Positions 1-8,758 are shown, numbered from the stretch's first letter. The stretch: DNA of 64,000 nucleotides from Halalkaliarchaeum sp. AArc-CO (GCF_024972735.1 NZ_CP087723.1:1674001-1738000); one strand, 5' to 3'. Notes: generated by a model from the sequence alone, not told the origin. Numbers and translations: made by a program.

Positions 1-67
1 GACCGGCGAGACACCCCGCCGTCGTCGCCCGGCCGATGGTTCGCGCGATCCGGTCGAATGCGCTCAT
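1..67 (-). CDS. Partial N-terminus of an unidentified protein (runs off left edge)
   Basis: On the minus strand an ATG at 67 opens a frame with no stop to the window edge, giving 22 residues that begin MSAFDRIARTIGRATTAG. The frame is GC-rich at third positions like its neighbours. A TATA-like CTTATTCGA lies about 25 bases before the ATG (roughly 91-99). The product cannot be identified from so few residues. The call rests only on the open frame, composition and upstream box, so it may be wrong. Confidence 0.4.
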   Translation of the reverse strand, partial: MSAFDRIARTIGRATTAGCLAG

Positions 68-182
68 TACACGTATGCTGCCCCGCGTGATCGAATAAGC
101 GCTGCGTTTGAGCGTCGACTGCAATCAACTCCCTTCCAGGGCGTGAATCCAGATGGAATTTGATACCATAGTATTTCGACAC

Positions 183-190
183 GATTATAC
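183..190 (+). promoter_or_regulatory. TATA-like box upstream of the 66-aa protein gene
   Basis: GATTATAC at 183-190 lies in an AT-rich patch about 30 bases before the ATG at 220. That is the usual distance for a short-leader or leaderless haloarchaeal transcript. Confidence 0.45.
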
Positions 191-219
191 GTAGAGCGTC
201 GAACCACCCGATACAGTCG

Positions 220-420
220 ATGCCGGATCCCTCCCGCCTCCGCGACAGCACGCAGATCGTCTTACCGTGTGCTGCACTGGACGGGATAGAAGAAAGCATC
301 GAACAACAGTTTACGGTCACGGTGTTTCAGGACTCGGACCAGTGCCGGATAATCGGTAGTCCCGTCGAGATCAAAGCGGTAGGCGAATACCTGGCACGCC
401 AGGGATATTCAATCAGATGA
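220..420 (+). CDS. Small haloarchaeal protein, VNG_1110C-like
   Basis: This 66-residue acidic protein starts MPDPSRLRDSTQIVLP and ends with a short conserved-looking block (VRIIGSPVEIK type, here CRIIGSPVEIK, then EYLARQGYSIR). It resembles from memory a small family annotated in haloarchaea as VNG_1110C, whose function is unknown. It has no membrane segment, signal peptide or cysteine motif. Its size and alternating hydrophobic pattern suggest one small alpha/beta domain. It stands alone, with its own TATA-like box, ahead of the ABC importer cluster, and nothing links it to transport. Confidence 0.75.
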   Translation: MPDPSRLRDSTQIVLPCAALDGIEESIEQQFTVTVFQDSDQCRIIGSPVEIKAVGEYLARQGYSIR

Positions 421-516
421 CGGCCACCGGCTAGAGAAGAATTACGAGCAGTTCTCAAGCAGTACCTGCCGATATCCTCCTGTAAAGCGTGAGGAATTCA
501 CTCCACAGATCCGTAA

Positions 517-525
517 CAATAAATA
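517..525 (+). promoter_or_regulatory. TATA-like box of the BMP-type ABC importer operon
   Basis: CAATAAATA at 517-525 is the only AT-rich stretch before the lipoprotein gene. It lies about 24 bases before the ATG at 549, which predicts an almost leaderless mRNA and supports that ATG over an in-frame codon at 489, which lies upstream of this box. Confidence 0.5.
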
Positions 526-548
526 CCCCGTGTGCGGCAACGGGTGAT

Positions 549-1613
549 ATGGATCGACGGCAATTTCTGACGACGGTAAGCGCGGGAACAGCAGCAGCGA
601 TCGCGGGCTGTATGGGCGGCGGCGGCGGCGCAGACTTCAACGTCGGGATGGTGTACGCGACTGGCGGGCTCGGCGATCAGTCGTTCAATGACATGGCACA
701 CACCGGTGTTCAGGAGGCCGAAGAGGACTTCGAACTCGACTACCAGAACGCCGAACCCGACGGTCCAGACGAGGTAGGGGAACTCCAGCGTCGATTCGCG
801 AACAGCGAAGACCCCGACTTCGACCTCATCAGTTGTATCGGCTTCGTCCAGGAAACAGACCTGCTCGACAACGCCCGGGAGTTCCCGGAGCAGAACTTCA
901 TGATCGTCGACGGCGTCGTCGAGGCAGACGACGGGTTCGTCGACAACGTGGCGAACTACATCTTCAGGGAGCAGGAGGGTTCCTTCCAGGTGGGCGTACT
1001 CGCCGGAATGCTGACCGGGATGGAGTACGACCACGGCGGGGGATCGACGAACACCGACGAGCAGATGGTCGGGTTCGTCGGCGGTCAGGAAGTGCCGTTG
1101 ATCGAACGGTTCGAAGCAGGATACAAGGCCGGCGTCGAGTACGTCGACGAAGACATCGAATTCACGTCGGCGTACGCAGGCGACTGGAACGATCCGTCCA
1201 CCGGGCAGGAGATCGCCTCGTCGATGTACGACGACGGTGCAGACGTCGTGTATCACGCGGCCGGCGGCACCGGATCGGGCGTCTTCGAGGCAGCCCAGTC
1301 GGAAGGGCGGTACGCGATCGGCGTCGACGACGACCAGTCGCGTACGGCGCCCGAGTTTTCCGACGTGATCGTTGCCTCGATGCTCAAACGGGTGAACGTT
1401 GCAGTGTACGAGTCGATCGAGAACACTCTCAACGACGACTTCCGCGGCGGAGAACTGAACGATCTGGGTATCGCCGAGGATGGTGTCGCCGCAGTGATCG
1501 GCCAGGACTTCGAAGGCGAACTCCCCGCAGCGATTACCGACGAACTCGAACTGACGCGGGAGGCCATCGTCGACGGCGACATCACGGTTCCCGACAACCT
1601 CGATGACGTGTAG
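549..1613 (+). CDS. BMP family substrate-binding lipoprotein of an ABC importer
   Basis: This is the extracytoplasmic binding protein of an ABC importer, of the PnrA/Med (basic membrane protein) family, whose characterised members bind purine nucleosides. The 354-residue product starts MDRRQFLT, a twin-arginine motif, followed by a hydrophobic stretch and a lipobox ending in Cys21. It is therefore probably exported by Tat folded and lipid-anchored. The mature domain shows the family opening GGLGDQSFND at about residues 39-48 and later VYHAAGGTGSGVFEAA and the GVDDDQ block. I chose ATG 549 over 489 because it places the Tat signal at the N-terminus. The ATPase gene follows 9 bases later. The nucleoside substrate is inferred from the family. 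Confidence 0.88.
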   Translation: MDRRQFLTTVSAGTAAAIAGCMGGGGGADFNVGMVYATGGLGDQSFNDMAHTGVQEAEEDFELDYQNAEPDGPDEVGELQRRFANSEDPDFDLISCIGFVQETDLLDNAREFPEQNFMIVDGVVEADDGFVDNVANYIFREQEGSFQVGVLAGMLTGMEYDHGGGSTNTDEQMVGFVGGQEVPLIERFEAGYKAGVEYVDEDIEFTSAYAGDWNDPSTGQEIASSMYDDGADVVYHAAGGTGSGVFEAAQSEGRYAIGVDDDQSRTAPEFSDVIVASMLKRVNVAVYESIENTLNDDFRGGELNDLGIAEDGVAAVIGQDFEGELPAAITDELELTREAIVDGDITVPDNLDDV

Positions 1614-1622
1614 TCCGTCAGA

Positions 1623-3197
1623 ATGAGACAGTACGAAGGGCCGGACGGCGCCGAGGAGGCCGATAGCGTCGACTACGCCGTCAGAATGGAAGGGATCACG
1701 AAACGGTTCCCGGGCGTCGTGGCGAACGACGACGTCGACTTTGCCGTCGAACGTGGCTCTGTGCACGCACTGGTCGGCGAGAACGGTGCCGGCAAAACGA
1801 CGCTCATGAACGTCCTGTACGGCCTCTACCGGCCCACGGAAGGGAGACTCGTCGTCGACGACACAGAGCGGACGTTCGGGAGTCCCCGTGACGCTATCGA
1901 CACGGGAATCGGGATGATCCACCAGCACTTCATGCTGATTCCGCCCATGACAGTCGCGGAGAACATGGTGTTGGGAGAGGAGCCGACGAAGTTCTTCGGC
2001 CTCCTGACCGACGAAGAGCGAGCGATCGAGGAGACCCGTACGCTGGCAGAACGGTACGGATTCGACATCGATCCGACCGAACGCGTCCACGAGATCAGCG
2101 TCGGCGAACAGCAGCGCTTGGAGATACTGAAAGCCCTCTATCGGGGGGCAGACGTGCTCATCCTGGATGAACCGACCGCGGTGTTGACGCCCCAGGAAGT
2201 CGAGTCGCTGTTCGACATCTTCGACGAGCTCGTGGCGGACGGCAAGACGATCATCTTCATCACGCACAAACTCGGCGAGGCACTCCGCGCCGCCGACCAG
2301 ATCAGCGTACTCAGAGACGGGAAACTCGTCGACACTGTCGACACCGACGAGACCACACGGGAAGAACTCGCGACGATGATGGTCGGACGCGAGGTGCTGC
2401 TCGAGGTGACCAGCACGCCGGCCGACCGGGGAGAGACGACACTCGCTGTCGAGAATCTCGAAGTCGACGACGACCGCGACGTGCGGGCGGTCGACGGCGT
2501 GTCGTTTTCGGTCGCCAATGGGGAGATATTCGGAATCGCTGGCGTGGACGGCAACGGGCAGTCTGAACTCGTCGAGGCGATCACCGGATTGCGGGCCGCC
2601 GAATCGGGCCGGATTATCCTGGACGACGAGGACGTAACCCACGACTCCCGACGCCAACGAATCGCCGCCGGAATGTCGTACATCGCGGAAGATCGACAGC
2701 GCCGGAGTCTCGTATTGAACTACGATCTCCGCCGGAACGCGCTGTTGGGGACTCAGCGGCTCCCAGAGTTCGCCGACGGCGGATTCGTCGACTGGGACTA
2801 CACAGGCGAGTACACTGACACAGTTATCGACGAGTACGACGTCAGACCGCCCGACCCAACCGCATCAGCCCGCTCGCTTTCGGGCGGGAATCAGCAGAAG
2901 TTCGTCGTCGGTCGCGAACTCGAACGGGACCCTTCACTCGTCGTCGCTTCACAGCCGACCCGGGGCGTAGACATCGGTAGCATCGAGTTCGTCCACAACC
3001 GGCTGCTGGATCTCAAAACGGAGGGGGTCGGACTGCTGCTCGTCTCCTCGAAACTCGAGGAGGTACAGCGCCTCTCCGACCGGATGGCGATCATGTACGA
3101 CGGTCGGTTCATGGACGTCGTCGATCCGGACGACGTGACCGAAGAAGAGATTGGACTGTTGATGGCAGGCGAGTATCCGGAGGGGGACGATGAATAG
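1623..3197 (+). CDS. ABC transporter ATP-binding protein with two nucleotide-binding domains (NupO/YufO-like)
   Basis: The 524-residue cytoplasmic ATPase powers the importer. Two ABC domains are fused in tandem, as in sugar and nucleoside importers of the RbsA/YufO type. Domain 1 has Walker A GENGAGKT (about 52-59), a divergent signature SVGEQ (about 159-163) and Walker B VLILDEPT (about 178-185). Domain 2 has a degenerate P-loop GVDGNGQSE lacking the usual Lys-Thr (about 308-315) and a strong signature LSGGNQQ (about 419-425). The asymmetric second site is normal for this subfamily. The gene overlaps the next permease by 8 bases, so the two are co-translated. Confidence 0.92.
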   Translation: MRQYEGPDGAEEADSVDYAVRMEGITKRFPGVVANDDVDFAVERGSVHALVGENGAGKTTLMNVLYGLYRPTEGRLVVDDTERTFGSPRDAIDTGIGMIHQHFMLIPPMTVAENMVLGEEPTKFFGLLTDEERAIEETRTLAERYGFDIDPTERVHEISVGEQQRLEILKALYRGADVLILDEPTAVLTPQEVESLFDIFDELVADGKTIIFITHKLGEALRAADQISVLRDGKLVDTVDTDETTREELATMMVGREVLLEVTSTPADRGETTLAVENLEVDDDRDVRAVDGVSFSVANGEIFGIAGVDGNGQSELVEAITGLRAAESGRIILDDEDVTHDSRRQRIAAGMSYIAEDRQRRSLVLNYDLRRNALLGTQRLPEFADGGFVDWDYTGEYTDTVIDEYDVRPPDPTASARSLSGGNQQKFVVGRELERDPSLVVASQPTRGVDIGSIEFVHNRLLDLKTEGVGLLLVSSKLEEVQRLSDRMAIMYDGRFMDVVDPDDVTEEEIGLLMAGEYPEGDDE

Positions 3198-4383
3198 CGA
3201 GTCGATCGAAGAGTTGCTGGATCGGCTCGTCGACGCCTCGGGGACCGAACGGATCGCAATCAGCCTGGCCGCGCTGGTGTTCGCGAGTCTCGTCGGGGGA
3301 ATGCTGGTGTTCGTCTCCGGCGCGGTCGCGACGTGTCGAGTCCCGGCGTTCGGGATCGCGGGCGTGGAGTTCTGCTACAACCCGATCGAGGTGTACGCGA
3401 TGCTTGTGTACGGTGCGTTCGGGACTCCCGTGAACATCGGCCTCACGCTCCAGGAGACGACGCTTTTGCTTTTCACCGGCCTGTCGGTGGCGGTGGCGTT
3501 CCGCGCCGGCCTTTTTAACATCGGGACGCAGGGACAGATGGTCGTCGGGGCGCTGGCGAGCGCGCTTACGGTGATCTGGCTGGCGCCGTATGTCCCCAAT
3601 AACCTGCTCGGGGCGCTTCTTCTGGTGCCACTTTCGGTCGTCGTCGGCGCAGCCGTCGGCGGCTTTTACGGCGCTATTCCGGGAGCAATGAAGGCGTACG
3701 CCGACGCCCACGAGGTGATCACGACGATCATGCTCAACTTCGTGGCGTTCGGAATCACCTTCTATCTCGTACGAAACCACGTCGGCGATCCCACGGTCGA
3801 CGCGGTACAGACCGTGTCTGTCCCGGAGTTCGTCCGGTTGTCACCGACCATCGGCGGGACGCGTTTTTCGCTGATCGCCCTGATCTCGGGACTTGTCGTC
3901 GCCATCGGCGTGTATTTGCTGTACAAGCGCACAGTAATCGGCTACGAACTGCGGACGAGCGGGCTCGCACCCGAGGCGTCAGAATACGGCGGGGTGAACG
4001 CCGAACGCAACATCGTCACGAGCATGACGCTGTCGGGTGCACTCGGCGGAATCGCCGGGTCGATGTACGTGTTGATGATCCTGTACCGGTTCCAGACGGA
4101 GATGCCGCCCCTGGGATTCGACGGGATCGCCGTCTCGATTCTGGCCGGGAACAATCCCATCGGGGTGATCCCGGCGGCCGTGCTGTTCGGCGCGTTGAAA
4201 GCCGGTGCGCTACAGATCGACTTCGCCCTCGGCGTGCCGAACGAACTGATCGAGGTGCTCCGCGGGCTCATCATCCTGTTCGTCGCGATGCCGGAGTTCT
4301 TCCGGATGCTCGGCAAGCGTGCCGGCTACGGGACGGACGGTTCGGACGCCGCAGTGACCGACGGAGGTGAAACGGATGGATAG
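3190..4383 (+). CDS. ABC transporter permease (NupP/YufP-like)
   Basis: This 397-residue integral membrane permease has about ten hydrophobic segments. The family-typical stretch FRAGLFNIGTQGQMVVGA sits near residue 105, followed by the YADAHEVITTIMLN loop thought to contact the ATPase. The C-terminus is hydrophilic and acidic. It belongs to the BPD_transp_2 family and would form the heterodimeric channel with the next gene. It overlaps the ATPase gene by 8 bases and the next permease by 8 bases (ATG 4376). The subunit pairing follows the Bacillus NupOPQ and spirochaete BMP transporter layouts. The substrate is inferred only. Confidence 0.9.
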   Translation: MNSESIEELLDRLVDASGTERIAISLAALVFASLVGGMLVFVSGAVATCRVPAFGIAGVEFCYNPIEVYAMLVYGAFGTPVNIGLTLQETTLLLFTGLSVAVAFRAGLFNIGTQGQMVVGALASALTVIWLAPYVPNNLLGALLLVPLSVVVGAAVGGFYGAIPGAMKAYADAHEVITTIMLNFVAFGITFYLVRNHVGDPTVDAVQTVSVPEFVRLSPTIGGTRFSLIALISGLVVAIGVYLLYKRTVIGYELRTSGLAPEASEYGGVNAERNIVTSMTLSGALGGIAGSMYVLMILYRFQTEMPPLGFDGIAVSILAGNNPIGVIPAAVLFGALKAGALQIDFALGVPNELIEVLRGLIILFVAMPEFFRMLGKRAGYGTDGSDAAVTDGGETDG

Positions 4384-5428
4384 TCCCCGACTCTCCCGAC
4401 GGTCGGGACTCCTCGCAGGTGGAATTATCGCACTGCTGTTCGTCGTCGCAATGGTGCCAGGGCTCCGGGAAATCGGCGCCGACGTGGTGGGGGTCGTCGA
4501 CGCCTCCTACGTTCGCAGCGCGCTCCGGTTGACGGTCCCGATCGCGTTCGCCGGGATGGGCGGGATCTTCGCGGAGAAGTCCGGCGTCATCAACATCGGG
4601 CTCGAGGGGCTGTTGATCATCGCCGCCTTCACGGCCATCGCAGTAATGTGGGCGCTCGGCGGCAGGGGCGCGGAGGGCATGTGGATCGCCTTCTTCGCGG
4701 CCGTTGTGGCGAGCGCAACCGTCGCGTTCCTCTTTGCGGCGGTGTGCATCGAGTTCAAGGCCGATCAGATCATCGCCGGGCTGGCGGTCTGGTTGATCGC
4801 GCTCGGGATCGCCCCGTTCGGCAGCATCATCATCTGGGAGACGGTCAACAGCCCGAGCGTCGGCACACTCGATAGAATCCCGCTTCCGGTCCTGTCGGAA
4901 CTGCCGTACGTCGGTCCAGCACTGTTCGACGTGAGCCCGCCCGTCTACCTGCTGTTTCTTGCCGTTCCGTTCTCGTGGTACCTGCTGAACCGAACGTCGT
5001 TCGGCAAACACCTCCAGGCCAGCGGCGAGGACCCCAAAACCCTCGACACAGTCGGCGTCGACGTGAGGAAGATCCGGTACGCTGGCGTCCTGCTGTCCGG
5101 AATCTACTGTGGCATCGGCGGCGCCGGGCTCGCGCTCAACACCGGCCAGTTCGTCGGCGGCGGCGAAACGATGATCGACGGTCGCGGCTGGATCGGCATT
5201 ACGACGTACCTGATCGGCAACTACAACCCGATCGGCGCCGCCGTGGCGTCGTTTTTCTTCGCCGGACTCGACGCGCTACAGCTCGAACTGCAGCGGATCG
5301 CCGGCATCGAAGTCTCCTCGACGCTCGTCGGGATCATCCCGTACGTTGCCGTGCTCGTCGTGCTCACGTTCGTCGGGCGAACCCGGATGCCGGGCGCCGC
5401 CGGGGAACATTACGATCCCGACGAGTGA
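4376..5428 (+). CDS. ABC transporter permease (NupQ/YufQ-like)
   Basis: The second permease of the importer is 350 residues with about nine membrane segments. The family motif GIFAEKSGVINIGLEGLLI (about residues 62-80) matches the loop in BPD_transp_2 permeases, and FKADQIIAGLAVWL is the probable ATPase-contact region. An in-frame GTG at 4367 would add three residues. I chose ATG 4376 because it gives a normal short N-terminus. The tail is hydrophilic. It closes the four-gene importer operon. Confidence 0.9.
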   Translation: MDSPRLSRRSGLLAGGIIALLFVVAMVPGLREIGADVVGVVDASYVRSALRLTVPIAFAGMGGIFAEKSGVINIGLEGLLIIAAFTAIAVMWALGGRGAEGMWIAFFAAVVASATVAFLFAAVCIEFKADQIIAGLAVWLIALGIAPFGSIIIWETVNSPSVGTLDRIPLPVLSELPYVGPALFDVSPPVYLLFLAVPFSWYLLNRTSFGKHLQASGEDPKTLDTVGVDVRKIRYAGVLLSGIYCGIGGAGLALNTGQFVGGGETMIDGRGWIGITTYLIGNYNPIGAAVASFFFAGLDALQLELQRIAGIEVSSTLVGIIPYVAVLVVLTFVGRTRMPGAAGEHYDPDE

Positions 5429-5495
5429 CGGGTTCGATACGACGTTCTCGACGAGAGTGGTGGTCGCGACGGACACGGGATCAGTGCGCACAAGC

Positions 5496-5504
5496 GTTTT
5501 ACTC
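5496..5504 (+). promoter_or_regulatory. TATA-like box of the DUF2892 gene
   Basis: GTTTTACTC at 5496-5504 lies 20 bases before the ATG at 5525, spacing that fits a leaderless transcript. It suggests the DUF2892 gene is transcribed separately from the importer. Confidence 0.4.
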
Positions 5505-5524
5505 CACGACCACCACCAACGCGT

Positions 5525-5740
5525 ATGGAACGAAACGTCGGCGAAACGGACCGGCTCGTCAGGATCGCGCTCGGCGCCGTCTCCGGCCTCGCGTCGCTTG
5601 GGATTCTCGGTGGCGTCATCGCGGCGAGCGGTGGCCTGGCGCTGGTGTTGGGTCTCGTTGCGATCGTCCTGCTCGCGACCGGGACGGCGGGCACCTGTGG
5701 CGCATATCAGGTGCTTGGTGTCAACACCTGCAAGCGGTAG
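5525..5740 (+). CDS. DUF2892 family small membrane protein (YgaP-like)
   Basis: The 71-residue protein starts MERNVGETDRLVRI, typical of DUF2892 proteins (N-x-G-x-x-D-R-x-x-R). Two hydrophobic hairpin segments follow, and it ends in a short tail with two cysteines (TCGAYQVLGVNTCK). In rhodanese YgaP the equivalent region is the membrane anchor; stand-alone copies such as this have no assigned role. The paired cysteines are also usual in this family. It lies 6 bases before the VOC-domain gene, so the two are probably one transcript. Confidence 0.85.
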   Translation: MERNVGETDRLVRIALGAVSGLASLGILGGVIAASGGLALVLGLVAIVLLATGTAGTCGAYQVLGVNTCKR

Positions 5741-5746
5741 CCGACG

Positions 5747-6508
5747 ATGCTGGGTGGGTGCAGGTGGCTCGCACTGGAAGTGACGTATCTCGATCCGGTC
5801 GTGGAGTTCTATCGAGAGCGACTAAATCTCGAACCGATCGTCCGATCGGACCGCGAGGTGGCGTTTCCGATCGGGCCGGACGGCGATGTCGAGAGGGCCC
5901 GAGGTAGCACCGATAGATCCGGGAGCGGAACCGGAAGTGAACTCAGGCTGCGACGGCCGGAGGGCGTCCCCCGCGGGGGGCTTCACACCCACTACGCCTT
6001 CGCCTGTCCGAGCGACGTCTACGACCACTGGTACGAGCGTCTCGACGACGACCTCGAACTCCAGGAAGTCGACTTCGGTTCGATGCGGTCGCTGTACGCG
6101 GACGATCCGGCAGGGAACTGCGTCGAAATCGCTGGGGCGGACCCACCGAGCGGATCCGGGGACCTCCAACTGACCCGATTCTTCGAGGTGGTACTGGAGG
6201 TCGAGGACCTCCCGGACGCGGAGGCGTTTTACGTCGATCTGGGGTTCGAGGTCGTGGATAGGGGATCGAACCGTCGCCGGACGCGGCTCTCGACCGGCGC
6301 CGTCGATCTCGAGCTGTGGGAACCGCACCTCGGGCTCGCCGACGCCCGGGGAGGCGTCCACGTCGACCTCGGACTCGAAGCCGCCGATCCGGACGCGGTC
6401 GCCGACGCGGTTTCCGACCGGGTGACAAAGCGGGAACGTATCGAGGACGGCGTTCGGATCCGCGACCGGGACGGGCATTACATCACTCTCGTCGAGATCG
6501 GTACGTGA
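5747..6508 (+). CDS. Tandem VOC-domain protein (glyoxalase / extradiol dioxygenase-like)
   Basis: The 253-residue soluble protein has two vicinal-oxygen-chelate modules, about residues 5-130 and 140-253. Module 1 shows VTYLDPVVEFYRERLNLEP and ends LYADDPAGNCVEIAG. Module 2 repeats this as VVLEVEDLPDAEAFYVDLGF and ends IRDRDGHYITLVEIG. Tandem modules of this kind occur in CatE-type dioxygenases and in haloarchaeal VOC proteins of unknown substrate. Module 1 lacks the usual first-strand histidine ligand but keeps an HTHYAF block and a Glu in NCVEI, so catalysis is uncertain. The central linker (about 45-70) is low-complexity. Confidence 0.75.
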   Translation: MLGGCRWLALEVTYLDPVVEFYRERLNLEPIVRSDREVAFPIGPDGDVERARGSTDRSGSGTGSELRLRRPEGVPRGGLHTHYAFACPSDVYDHWYERLDDDLELQEVDFGSMRSLYADDPAGNCVEIAGADPPSGSGDLQLTRFFEVVLEVEDLPDAEAFYVDLGFEVVDRGSNRRRTRLSTGAVDLELWEPHLGLADARGGVHVDLGLEAADPDAVADAVSDRVTKRERIEDGVRIRDRDGHYITLVEIGT

Positions 6509-6611
6509 ATCCTCGAGACCGGTGTGTGAATCTGCAAGACTGTGGAGGGCTGTGACACGATCCCGCCGGTTTCCCGAACCGTAGGATGCGTCGAAACGCT
6601 GAAACCCGGGC

Positions 6612-6630
6612 TCTCTTAATTTATAAGAGA
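6612..6630 (+). promoter_or_regulatory. Promoter of metF with a perfect palindrome overlapping the TATA box
   Basis: TCTCTTA-ATTTA-TAAGAGA is a perfect 7-base inverted repeat with a 5-base centre. Its centre and right arm form the TATA-like sequence (TTTATAAG), placed 38-56 bases before the ATG at 6668. A dimeric repressor bound here would block TBP. The palindrome is seen directly; its operator role is inference. Confidence 0.55.
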
Positions 6631-6667
6631 CGACGTTCCGGATCGAAATCGAACCTACAGTACAACA

Positions 6668-8233
6668 ATGACGAAAAACACGCTGAAGGAGTCCATTCTC
6701 GACGAAGACGAGTTCGGAGTGACGTGGGAACACGTGCCCGGTCGCGGGGCACGCGAGCAACAACAGGATGCGGTCTTCGAGGCCGCCGAGGTCGCCGCCG
6801 AAGGCGACGTCGTCCACGGGATCTCGGTGACGGAAAACGCGGGTGGAAACCCCGCTATCTCCGCGGAGTATCTCGGGATGAAACTCGAGGATCTCGACGT
6901 CGATCCCCTCGTGCACTTCACCGCGAAAGACAAGAACCGAAATCAGCTCGAAAGCCTCCTGTACGCGATGGACCGGGAGGGGATCCACAACCTGCTTGTA
7001 ATGACTGGCGACTACCAAAACGACGGCTATCAGGGCCAGTCCAAACCCGTCTACGATCTGGACCCCGTCCAGATCATGGACCTGATTTCGGACCTCAACG
7101 AGGGGCTCGAGTACACCGACAAGTTCGGCCGCGAGAAGAGCCTCGAACCCACCGACTTCTTCGCCGGCGTCGCCGTCTCCCCGTTCAAAAAGCTCGAATC
7201 CGAACTCGTCCCCCAGTACTGGAAGCTCGAAAAGAAAGTCGAACAGGGCGCCCAGTTCGTGATCCCGCAGGTGGGGTACGACGCCCGCAAGTTCCACGAA
7301 CTCCTCCAGTACGTAGAAGATCACGACCTCGACGTCCCCGTGATCGGCAACATCTACGTGCTGGATCCCGGCTCGGCGAAGGCGATGAACGCCAATCGGG
7401 TACCCGGCGTCATCGTCACCGACGAGCTGCTCGAGGACATCGAAGAGGAAGCCGAAGAACACGACGATGACGGCAAGCAGGCTCGCCGCGATCGTGCCGC
7501 CAAGATGTACGCCTTTATGAAGGGGATGGGTTACGACGGCGTCCACATCGCCGGCCACGAGATCGACCACGACGGCGTGGAGTACATCGTCGAGCGCGGC
7601 GAAGAGCTGGTACCGGAGTGGCGCGATCTCGTCGAAGAGTTCGACTACCCCATGGAGGACGGCTTCTACTACTACGAACGCGACCCCGAAACCGGTCTCA
7701 ACACCTGGGATCGAAACGCGTTACCGGAAACGCCCAAGCGGTCGCTCAACTACCGGGCATTCAAGGTGATGCACGACCAGCTGTTCGAACCCGACGGCGC
7801 CCTCTTCGGTCCCATGCGCTGGAGCGCGGAGAAGGTCGACGGCAGCCGTCTGGAGGGTCCCTACCAGATGACCGAACGGATGGTCAAAACCGCCTCCAAC
7901 GACTGCGAAGAGTGTGGCAACTGCGCGCTCCTGGATCTGGCGTATCAGTGTCCGATGTCCCAGTGTCCGAAGAGCCAGCGAAACGGCCCCTGTGGCGGCA
8001 GCTACGACGGCTGGTGTGAGGTCCACCCCGGCGAACAGAAGTGCATCTACGTGAACGCCTACCGGGAGCTGAAAGCCGACGGCGGCCCCGAAAAGGCCCG
8101 CGAAAAGCTGCGCGAACTGTACATCCCCCCGCCCGACTGGGAGCTGGAGAACACCTCCTCGTGGCTCAACTACTTCCTCGGGCGCGACTACGCCAGCAAA
8201 AACGCCGGCATCAAGCCCCCGCAATCCGACTGA
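6668..8233 (+). CDS. metF: Methylenetetrahydrofolate reductase with Cys-rich C-terminal domain
   Basis: This is the probable 5,10-methylenetetrahydrofolate reductase making methyl-folate for methionine synthesis. Residues about 25-320 form the flavin TIM-barrel, with VHGISVTENAGGNPAIS near the start and NLLVMTGDYQ near residue 115. After an acidic insert (EDIEEEAEEHDDD), a C-terminal domain of the MTHFR_C type spans about 370-480. It holds many cysteines, CEECGNC from about residue 413, then CPMSQCPKSQ, PCGGSYDGWCEV and a final Cys near residue 459. In bacterial MetV-type partners this domain binds iron-sulfur clusters. At 521 residues it is much longer than plain MetF (about 300) because both domains are fused. 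It stands alone behind a palindromic promoter. The electron donor is not evident here. Confidence 0.85.
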   Translation: MTKNTLKESILDEDEFGVTWEHVPGRGAREQQQDAVFEAAEVAAEGDVVHGISVTENAGGNPAISAEYLGMKLEDLDVDPLVHFTAKDKNRNQLESLLYAMDREGIHNLLVMTGDYQNDGYQGQSKPVYDLDPVQIMDLISDLNEGLEYTDKFGREKSLEPTDFFAGVAVSPFKKLESELVPQYWKLEKKVEQGAQFVIPQVGYDARKFHELLQYVEDHDLDVPVIGNIYVLDPGSAKAMNANRVPGVIVTDELLEDIEEEAEEHDDDGKQARRDRAAKMYAFMKGMGYDGVHIAGHEIDHDGVEYIVERGEELVPEWRDLVEEFDYPMEDGFYYYERDPETGLNTWDRNALPETPKRSLNYRAFKVMHDQLFEPDGALFGPMRWSAEKVDGSRLEGPYQMTERMVKTASNDCEECGNCALLDLAYQCPMSQCPKSQRNGPCGGSYDGWCEVHPGEQKCIYVNAYRELKADGGPEKAREKLRELYIPPPDWELENTSSWLNYFLGRDYASKNAGIKPPQSD

Positions 8234-8758
8234 TCACTCCGCGTCGGGATCTCCGGCACCCTCGCGTACTTTCACGGCCATTCCGGTTTCGAACGTTCGC
8301 ATGCCGTCAGCCGACAGCTCGGCACGTCCGACAGCCAGCACGTGGCCCGCCTCGTGGATCACGACCACCTCGTCGCGAGATCTGACGTCATCGTCGACCT
8401 CGGCGACGAACTTCGCGAACACGTTTTTGCCATCGCGGACGAACGGCTCCGACTCGTCGCCGACAACGACTGTGTAGCTCCCTTCGAGTGCTTCGTACAG
8501 CCGTCGCCCGCCAGCGATTCCGAGGGTGAACCGTCCGTCGACACCGTAGGAAACGAGCCGACCCTCCTCGGCGACGATCTGACGTGGACGGCCGCCGGTC
8601 GACCGACGAACCGTCAGCTCCTCTTCCGGCGGGAATAGGGCCTTGCCTGCGCCTGCGCCGAACTGGTAGTCGGCGACCGTGCGCAGCGACGCCAGATCCG
8701 GCGCGCTCGCATCGGGTGGCTCTTCGGTCGGTGAGTCGTCGGGGGAGTCCGCCGTCAC
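8234..8758 (-). CDS. PUA-domain protein (predicted RNA binding)
   Basis: The 174-residue protein begins at a GTG that overlaps the stop of the upstream NYN gene (GTGA), so the two are translationally coupled. After an acidic disordered leader (about 1-25) comes a pre-PUA segment with DYQFGAGAGKALFPPEEEL. A PUA fold follows at about 80-155, with FVRDGKNVFAKFV and EVVVIHEAGHVLAVGRAEL, the pattern seen in archaeal tRNA-guanine transglycosylase tails. No catalytic domain is present. PUA domains bind structured RNA. With a NYN nuclease-like neighbour, a joint role in RNA processing is plausible but unproven. Confidence 0.8.
   Translation of the reverse strand: MTADSPDDSPTEEPPDASAPDLASLRTVADYQFGAGAGKALFPPEEELTVRRSTGGRPRQIVAEEGRLVSYGVDGRFTLGIAGGRRLYEALEGSYTVVVGDESEPFVRDGKNVFAKFVAEVDDDVRSRDEVVVIHEAGHVLAVGRAELSADGMRTFETGMAVKVREGAGDPDAE

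Noticed and set aside
498-2657. A long minus-strand open frame across the lipoprotein and ATPase genes
   Set aside because: It has no recognisable motif and its residues are the antisense shadow of the two plus-strand ABC genes, which have clear family signatures.
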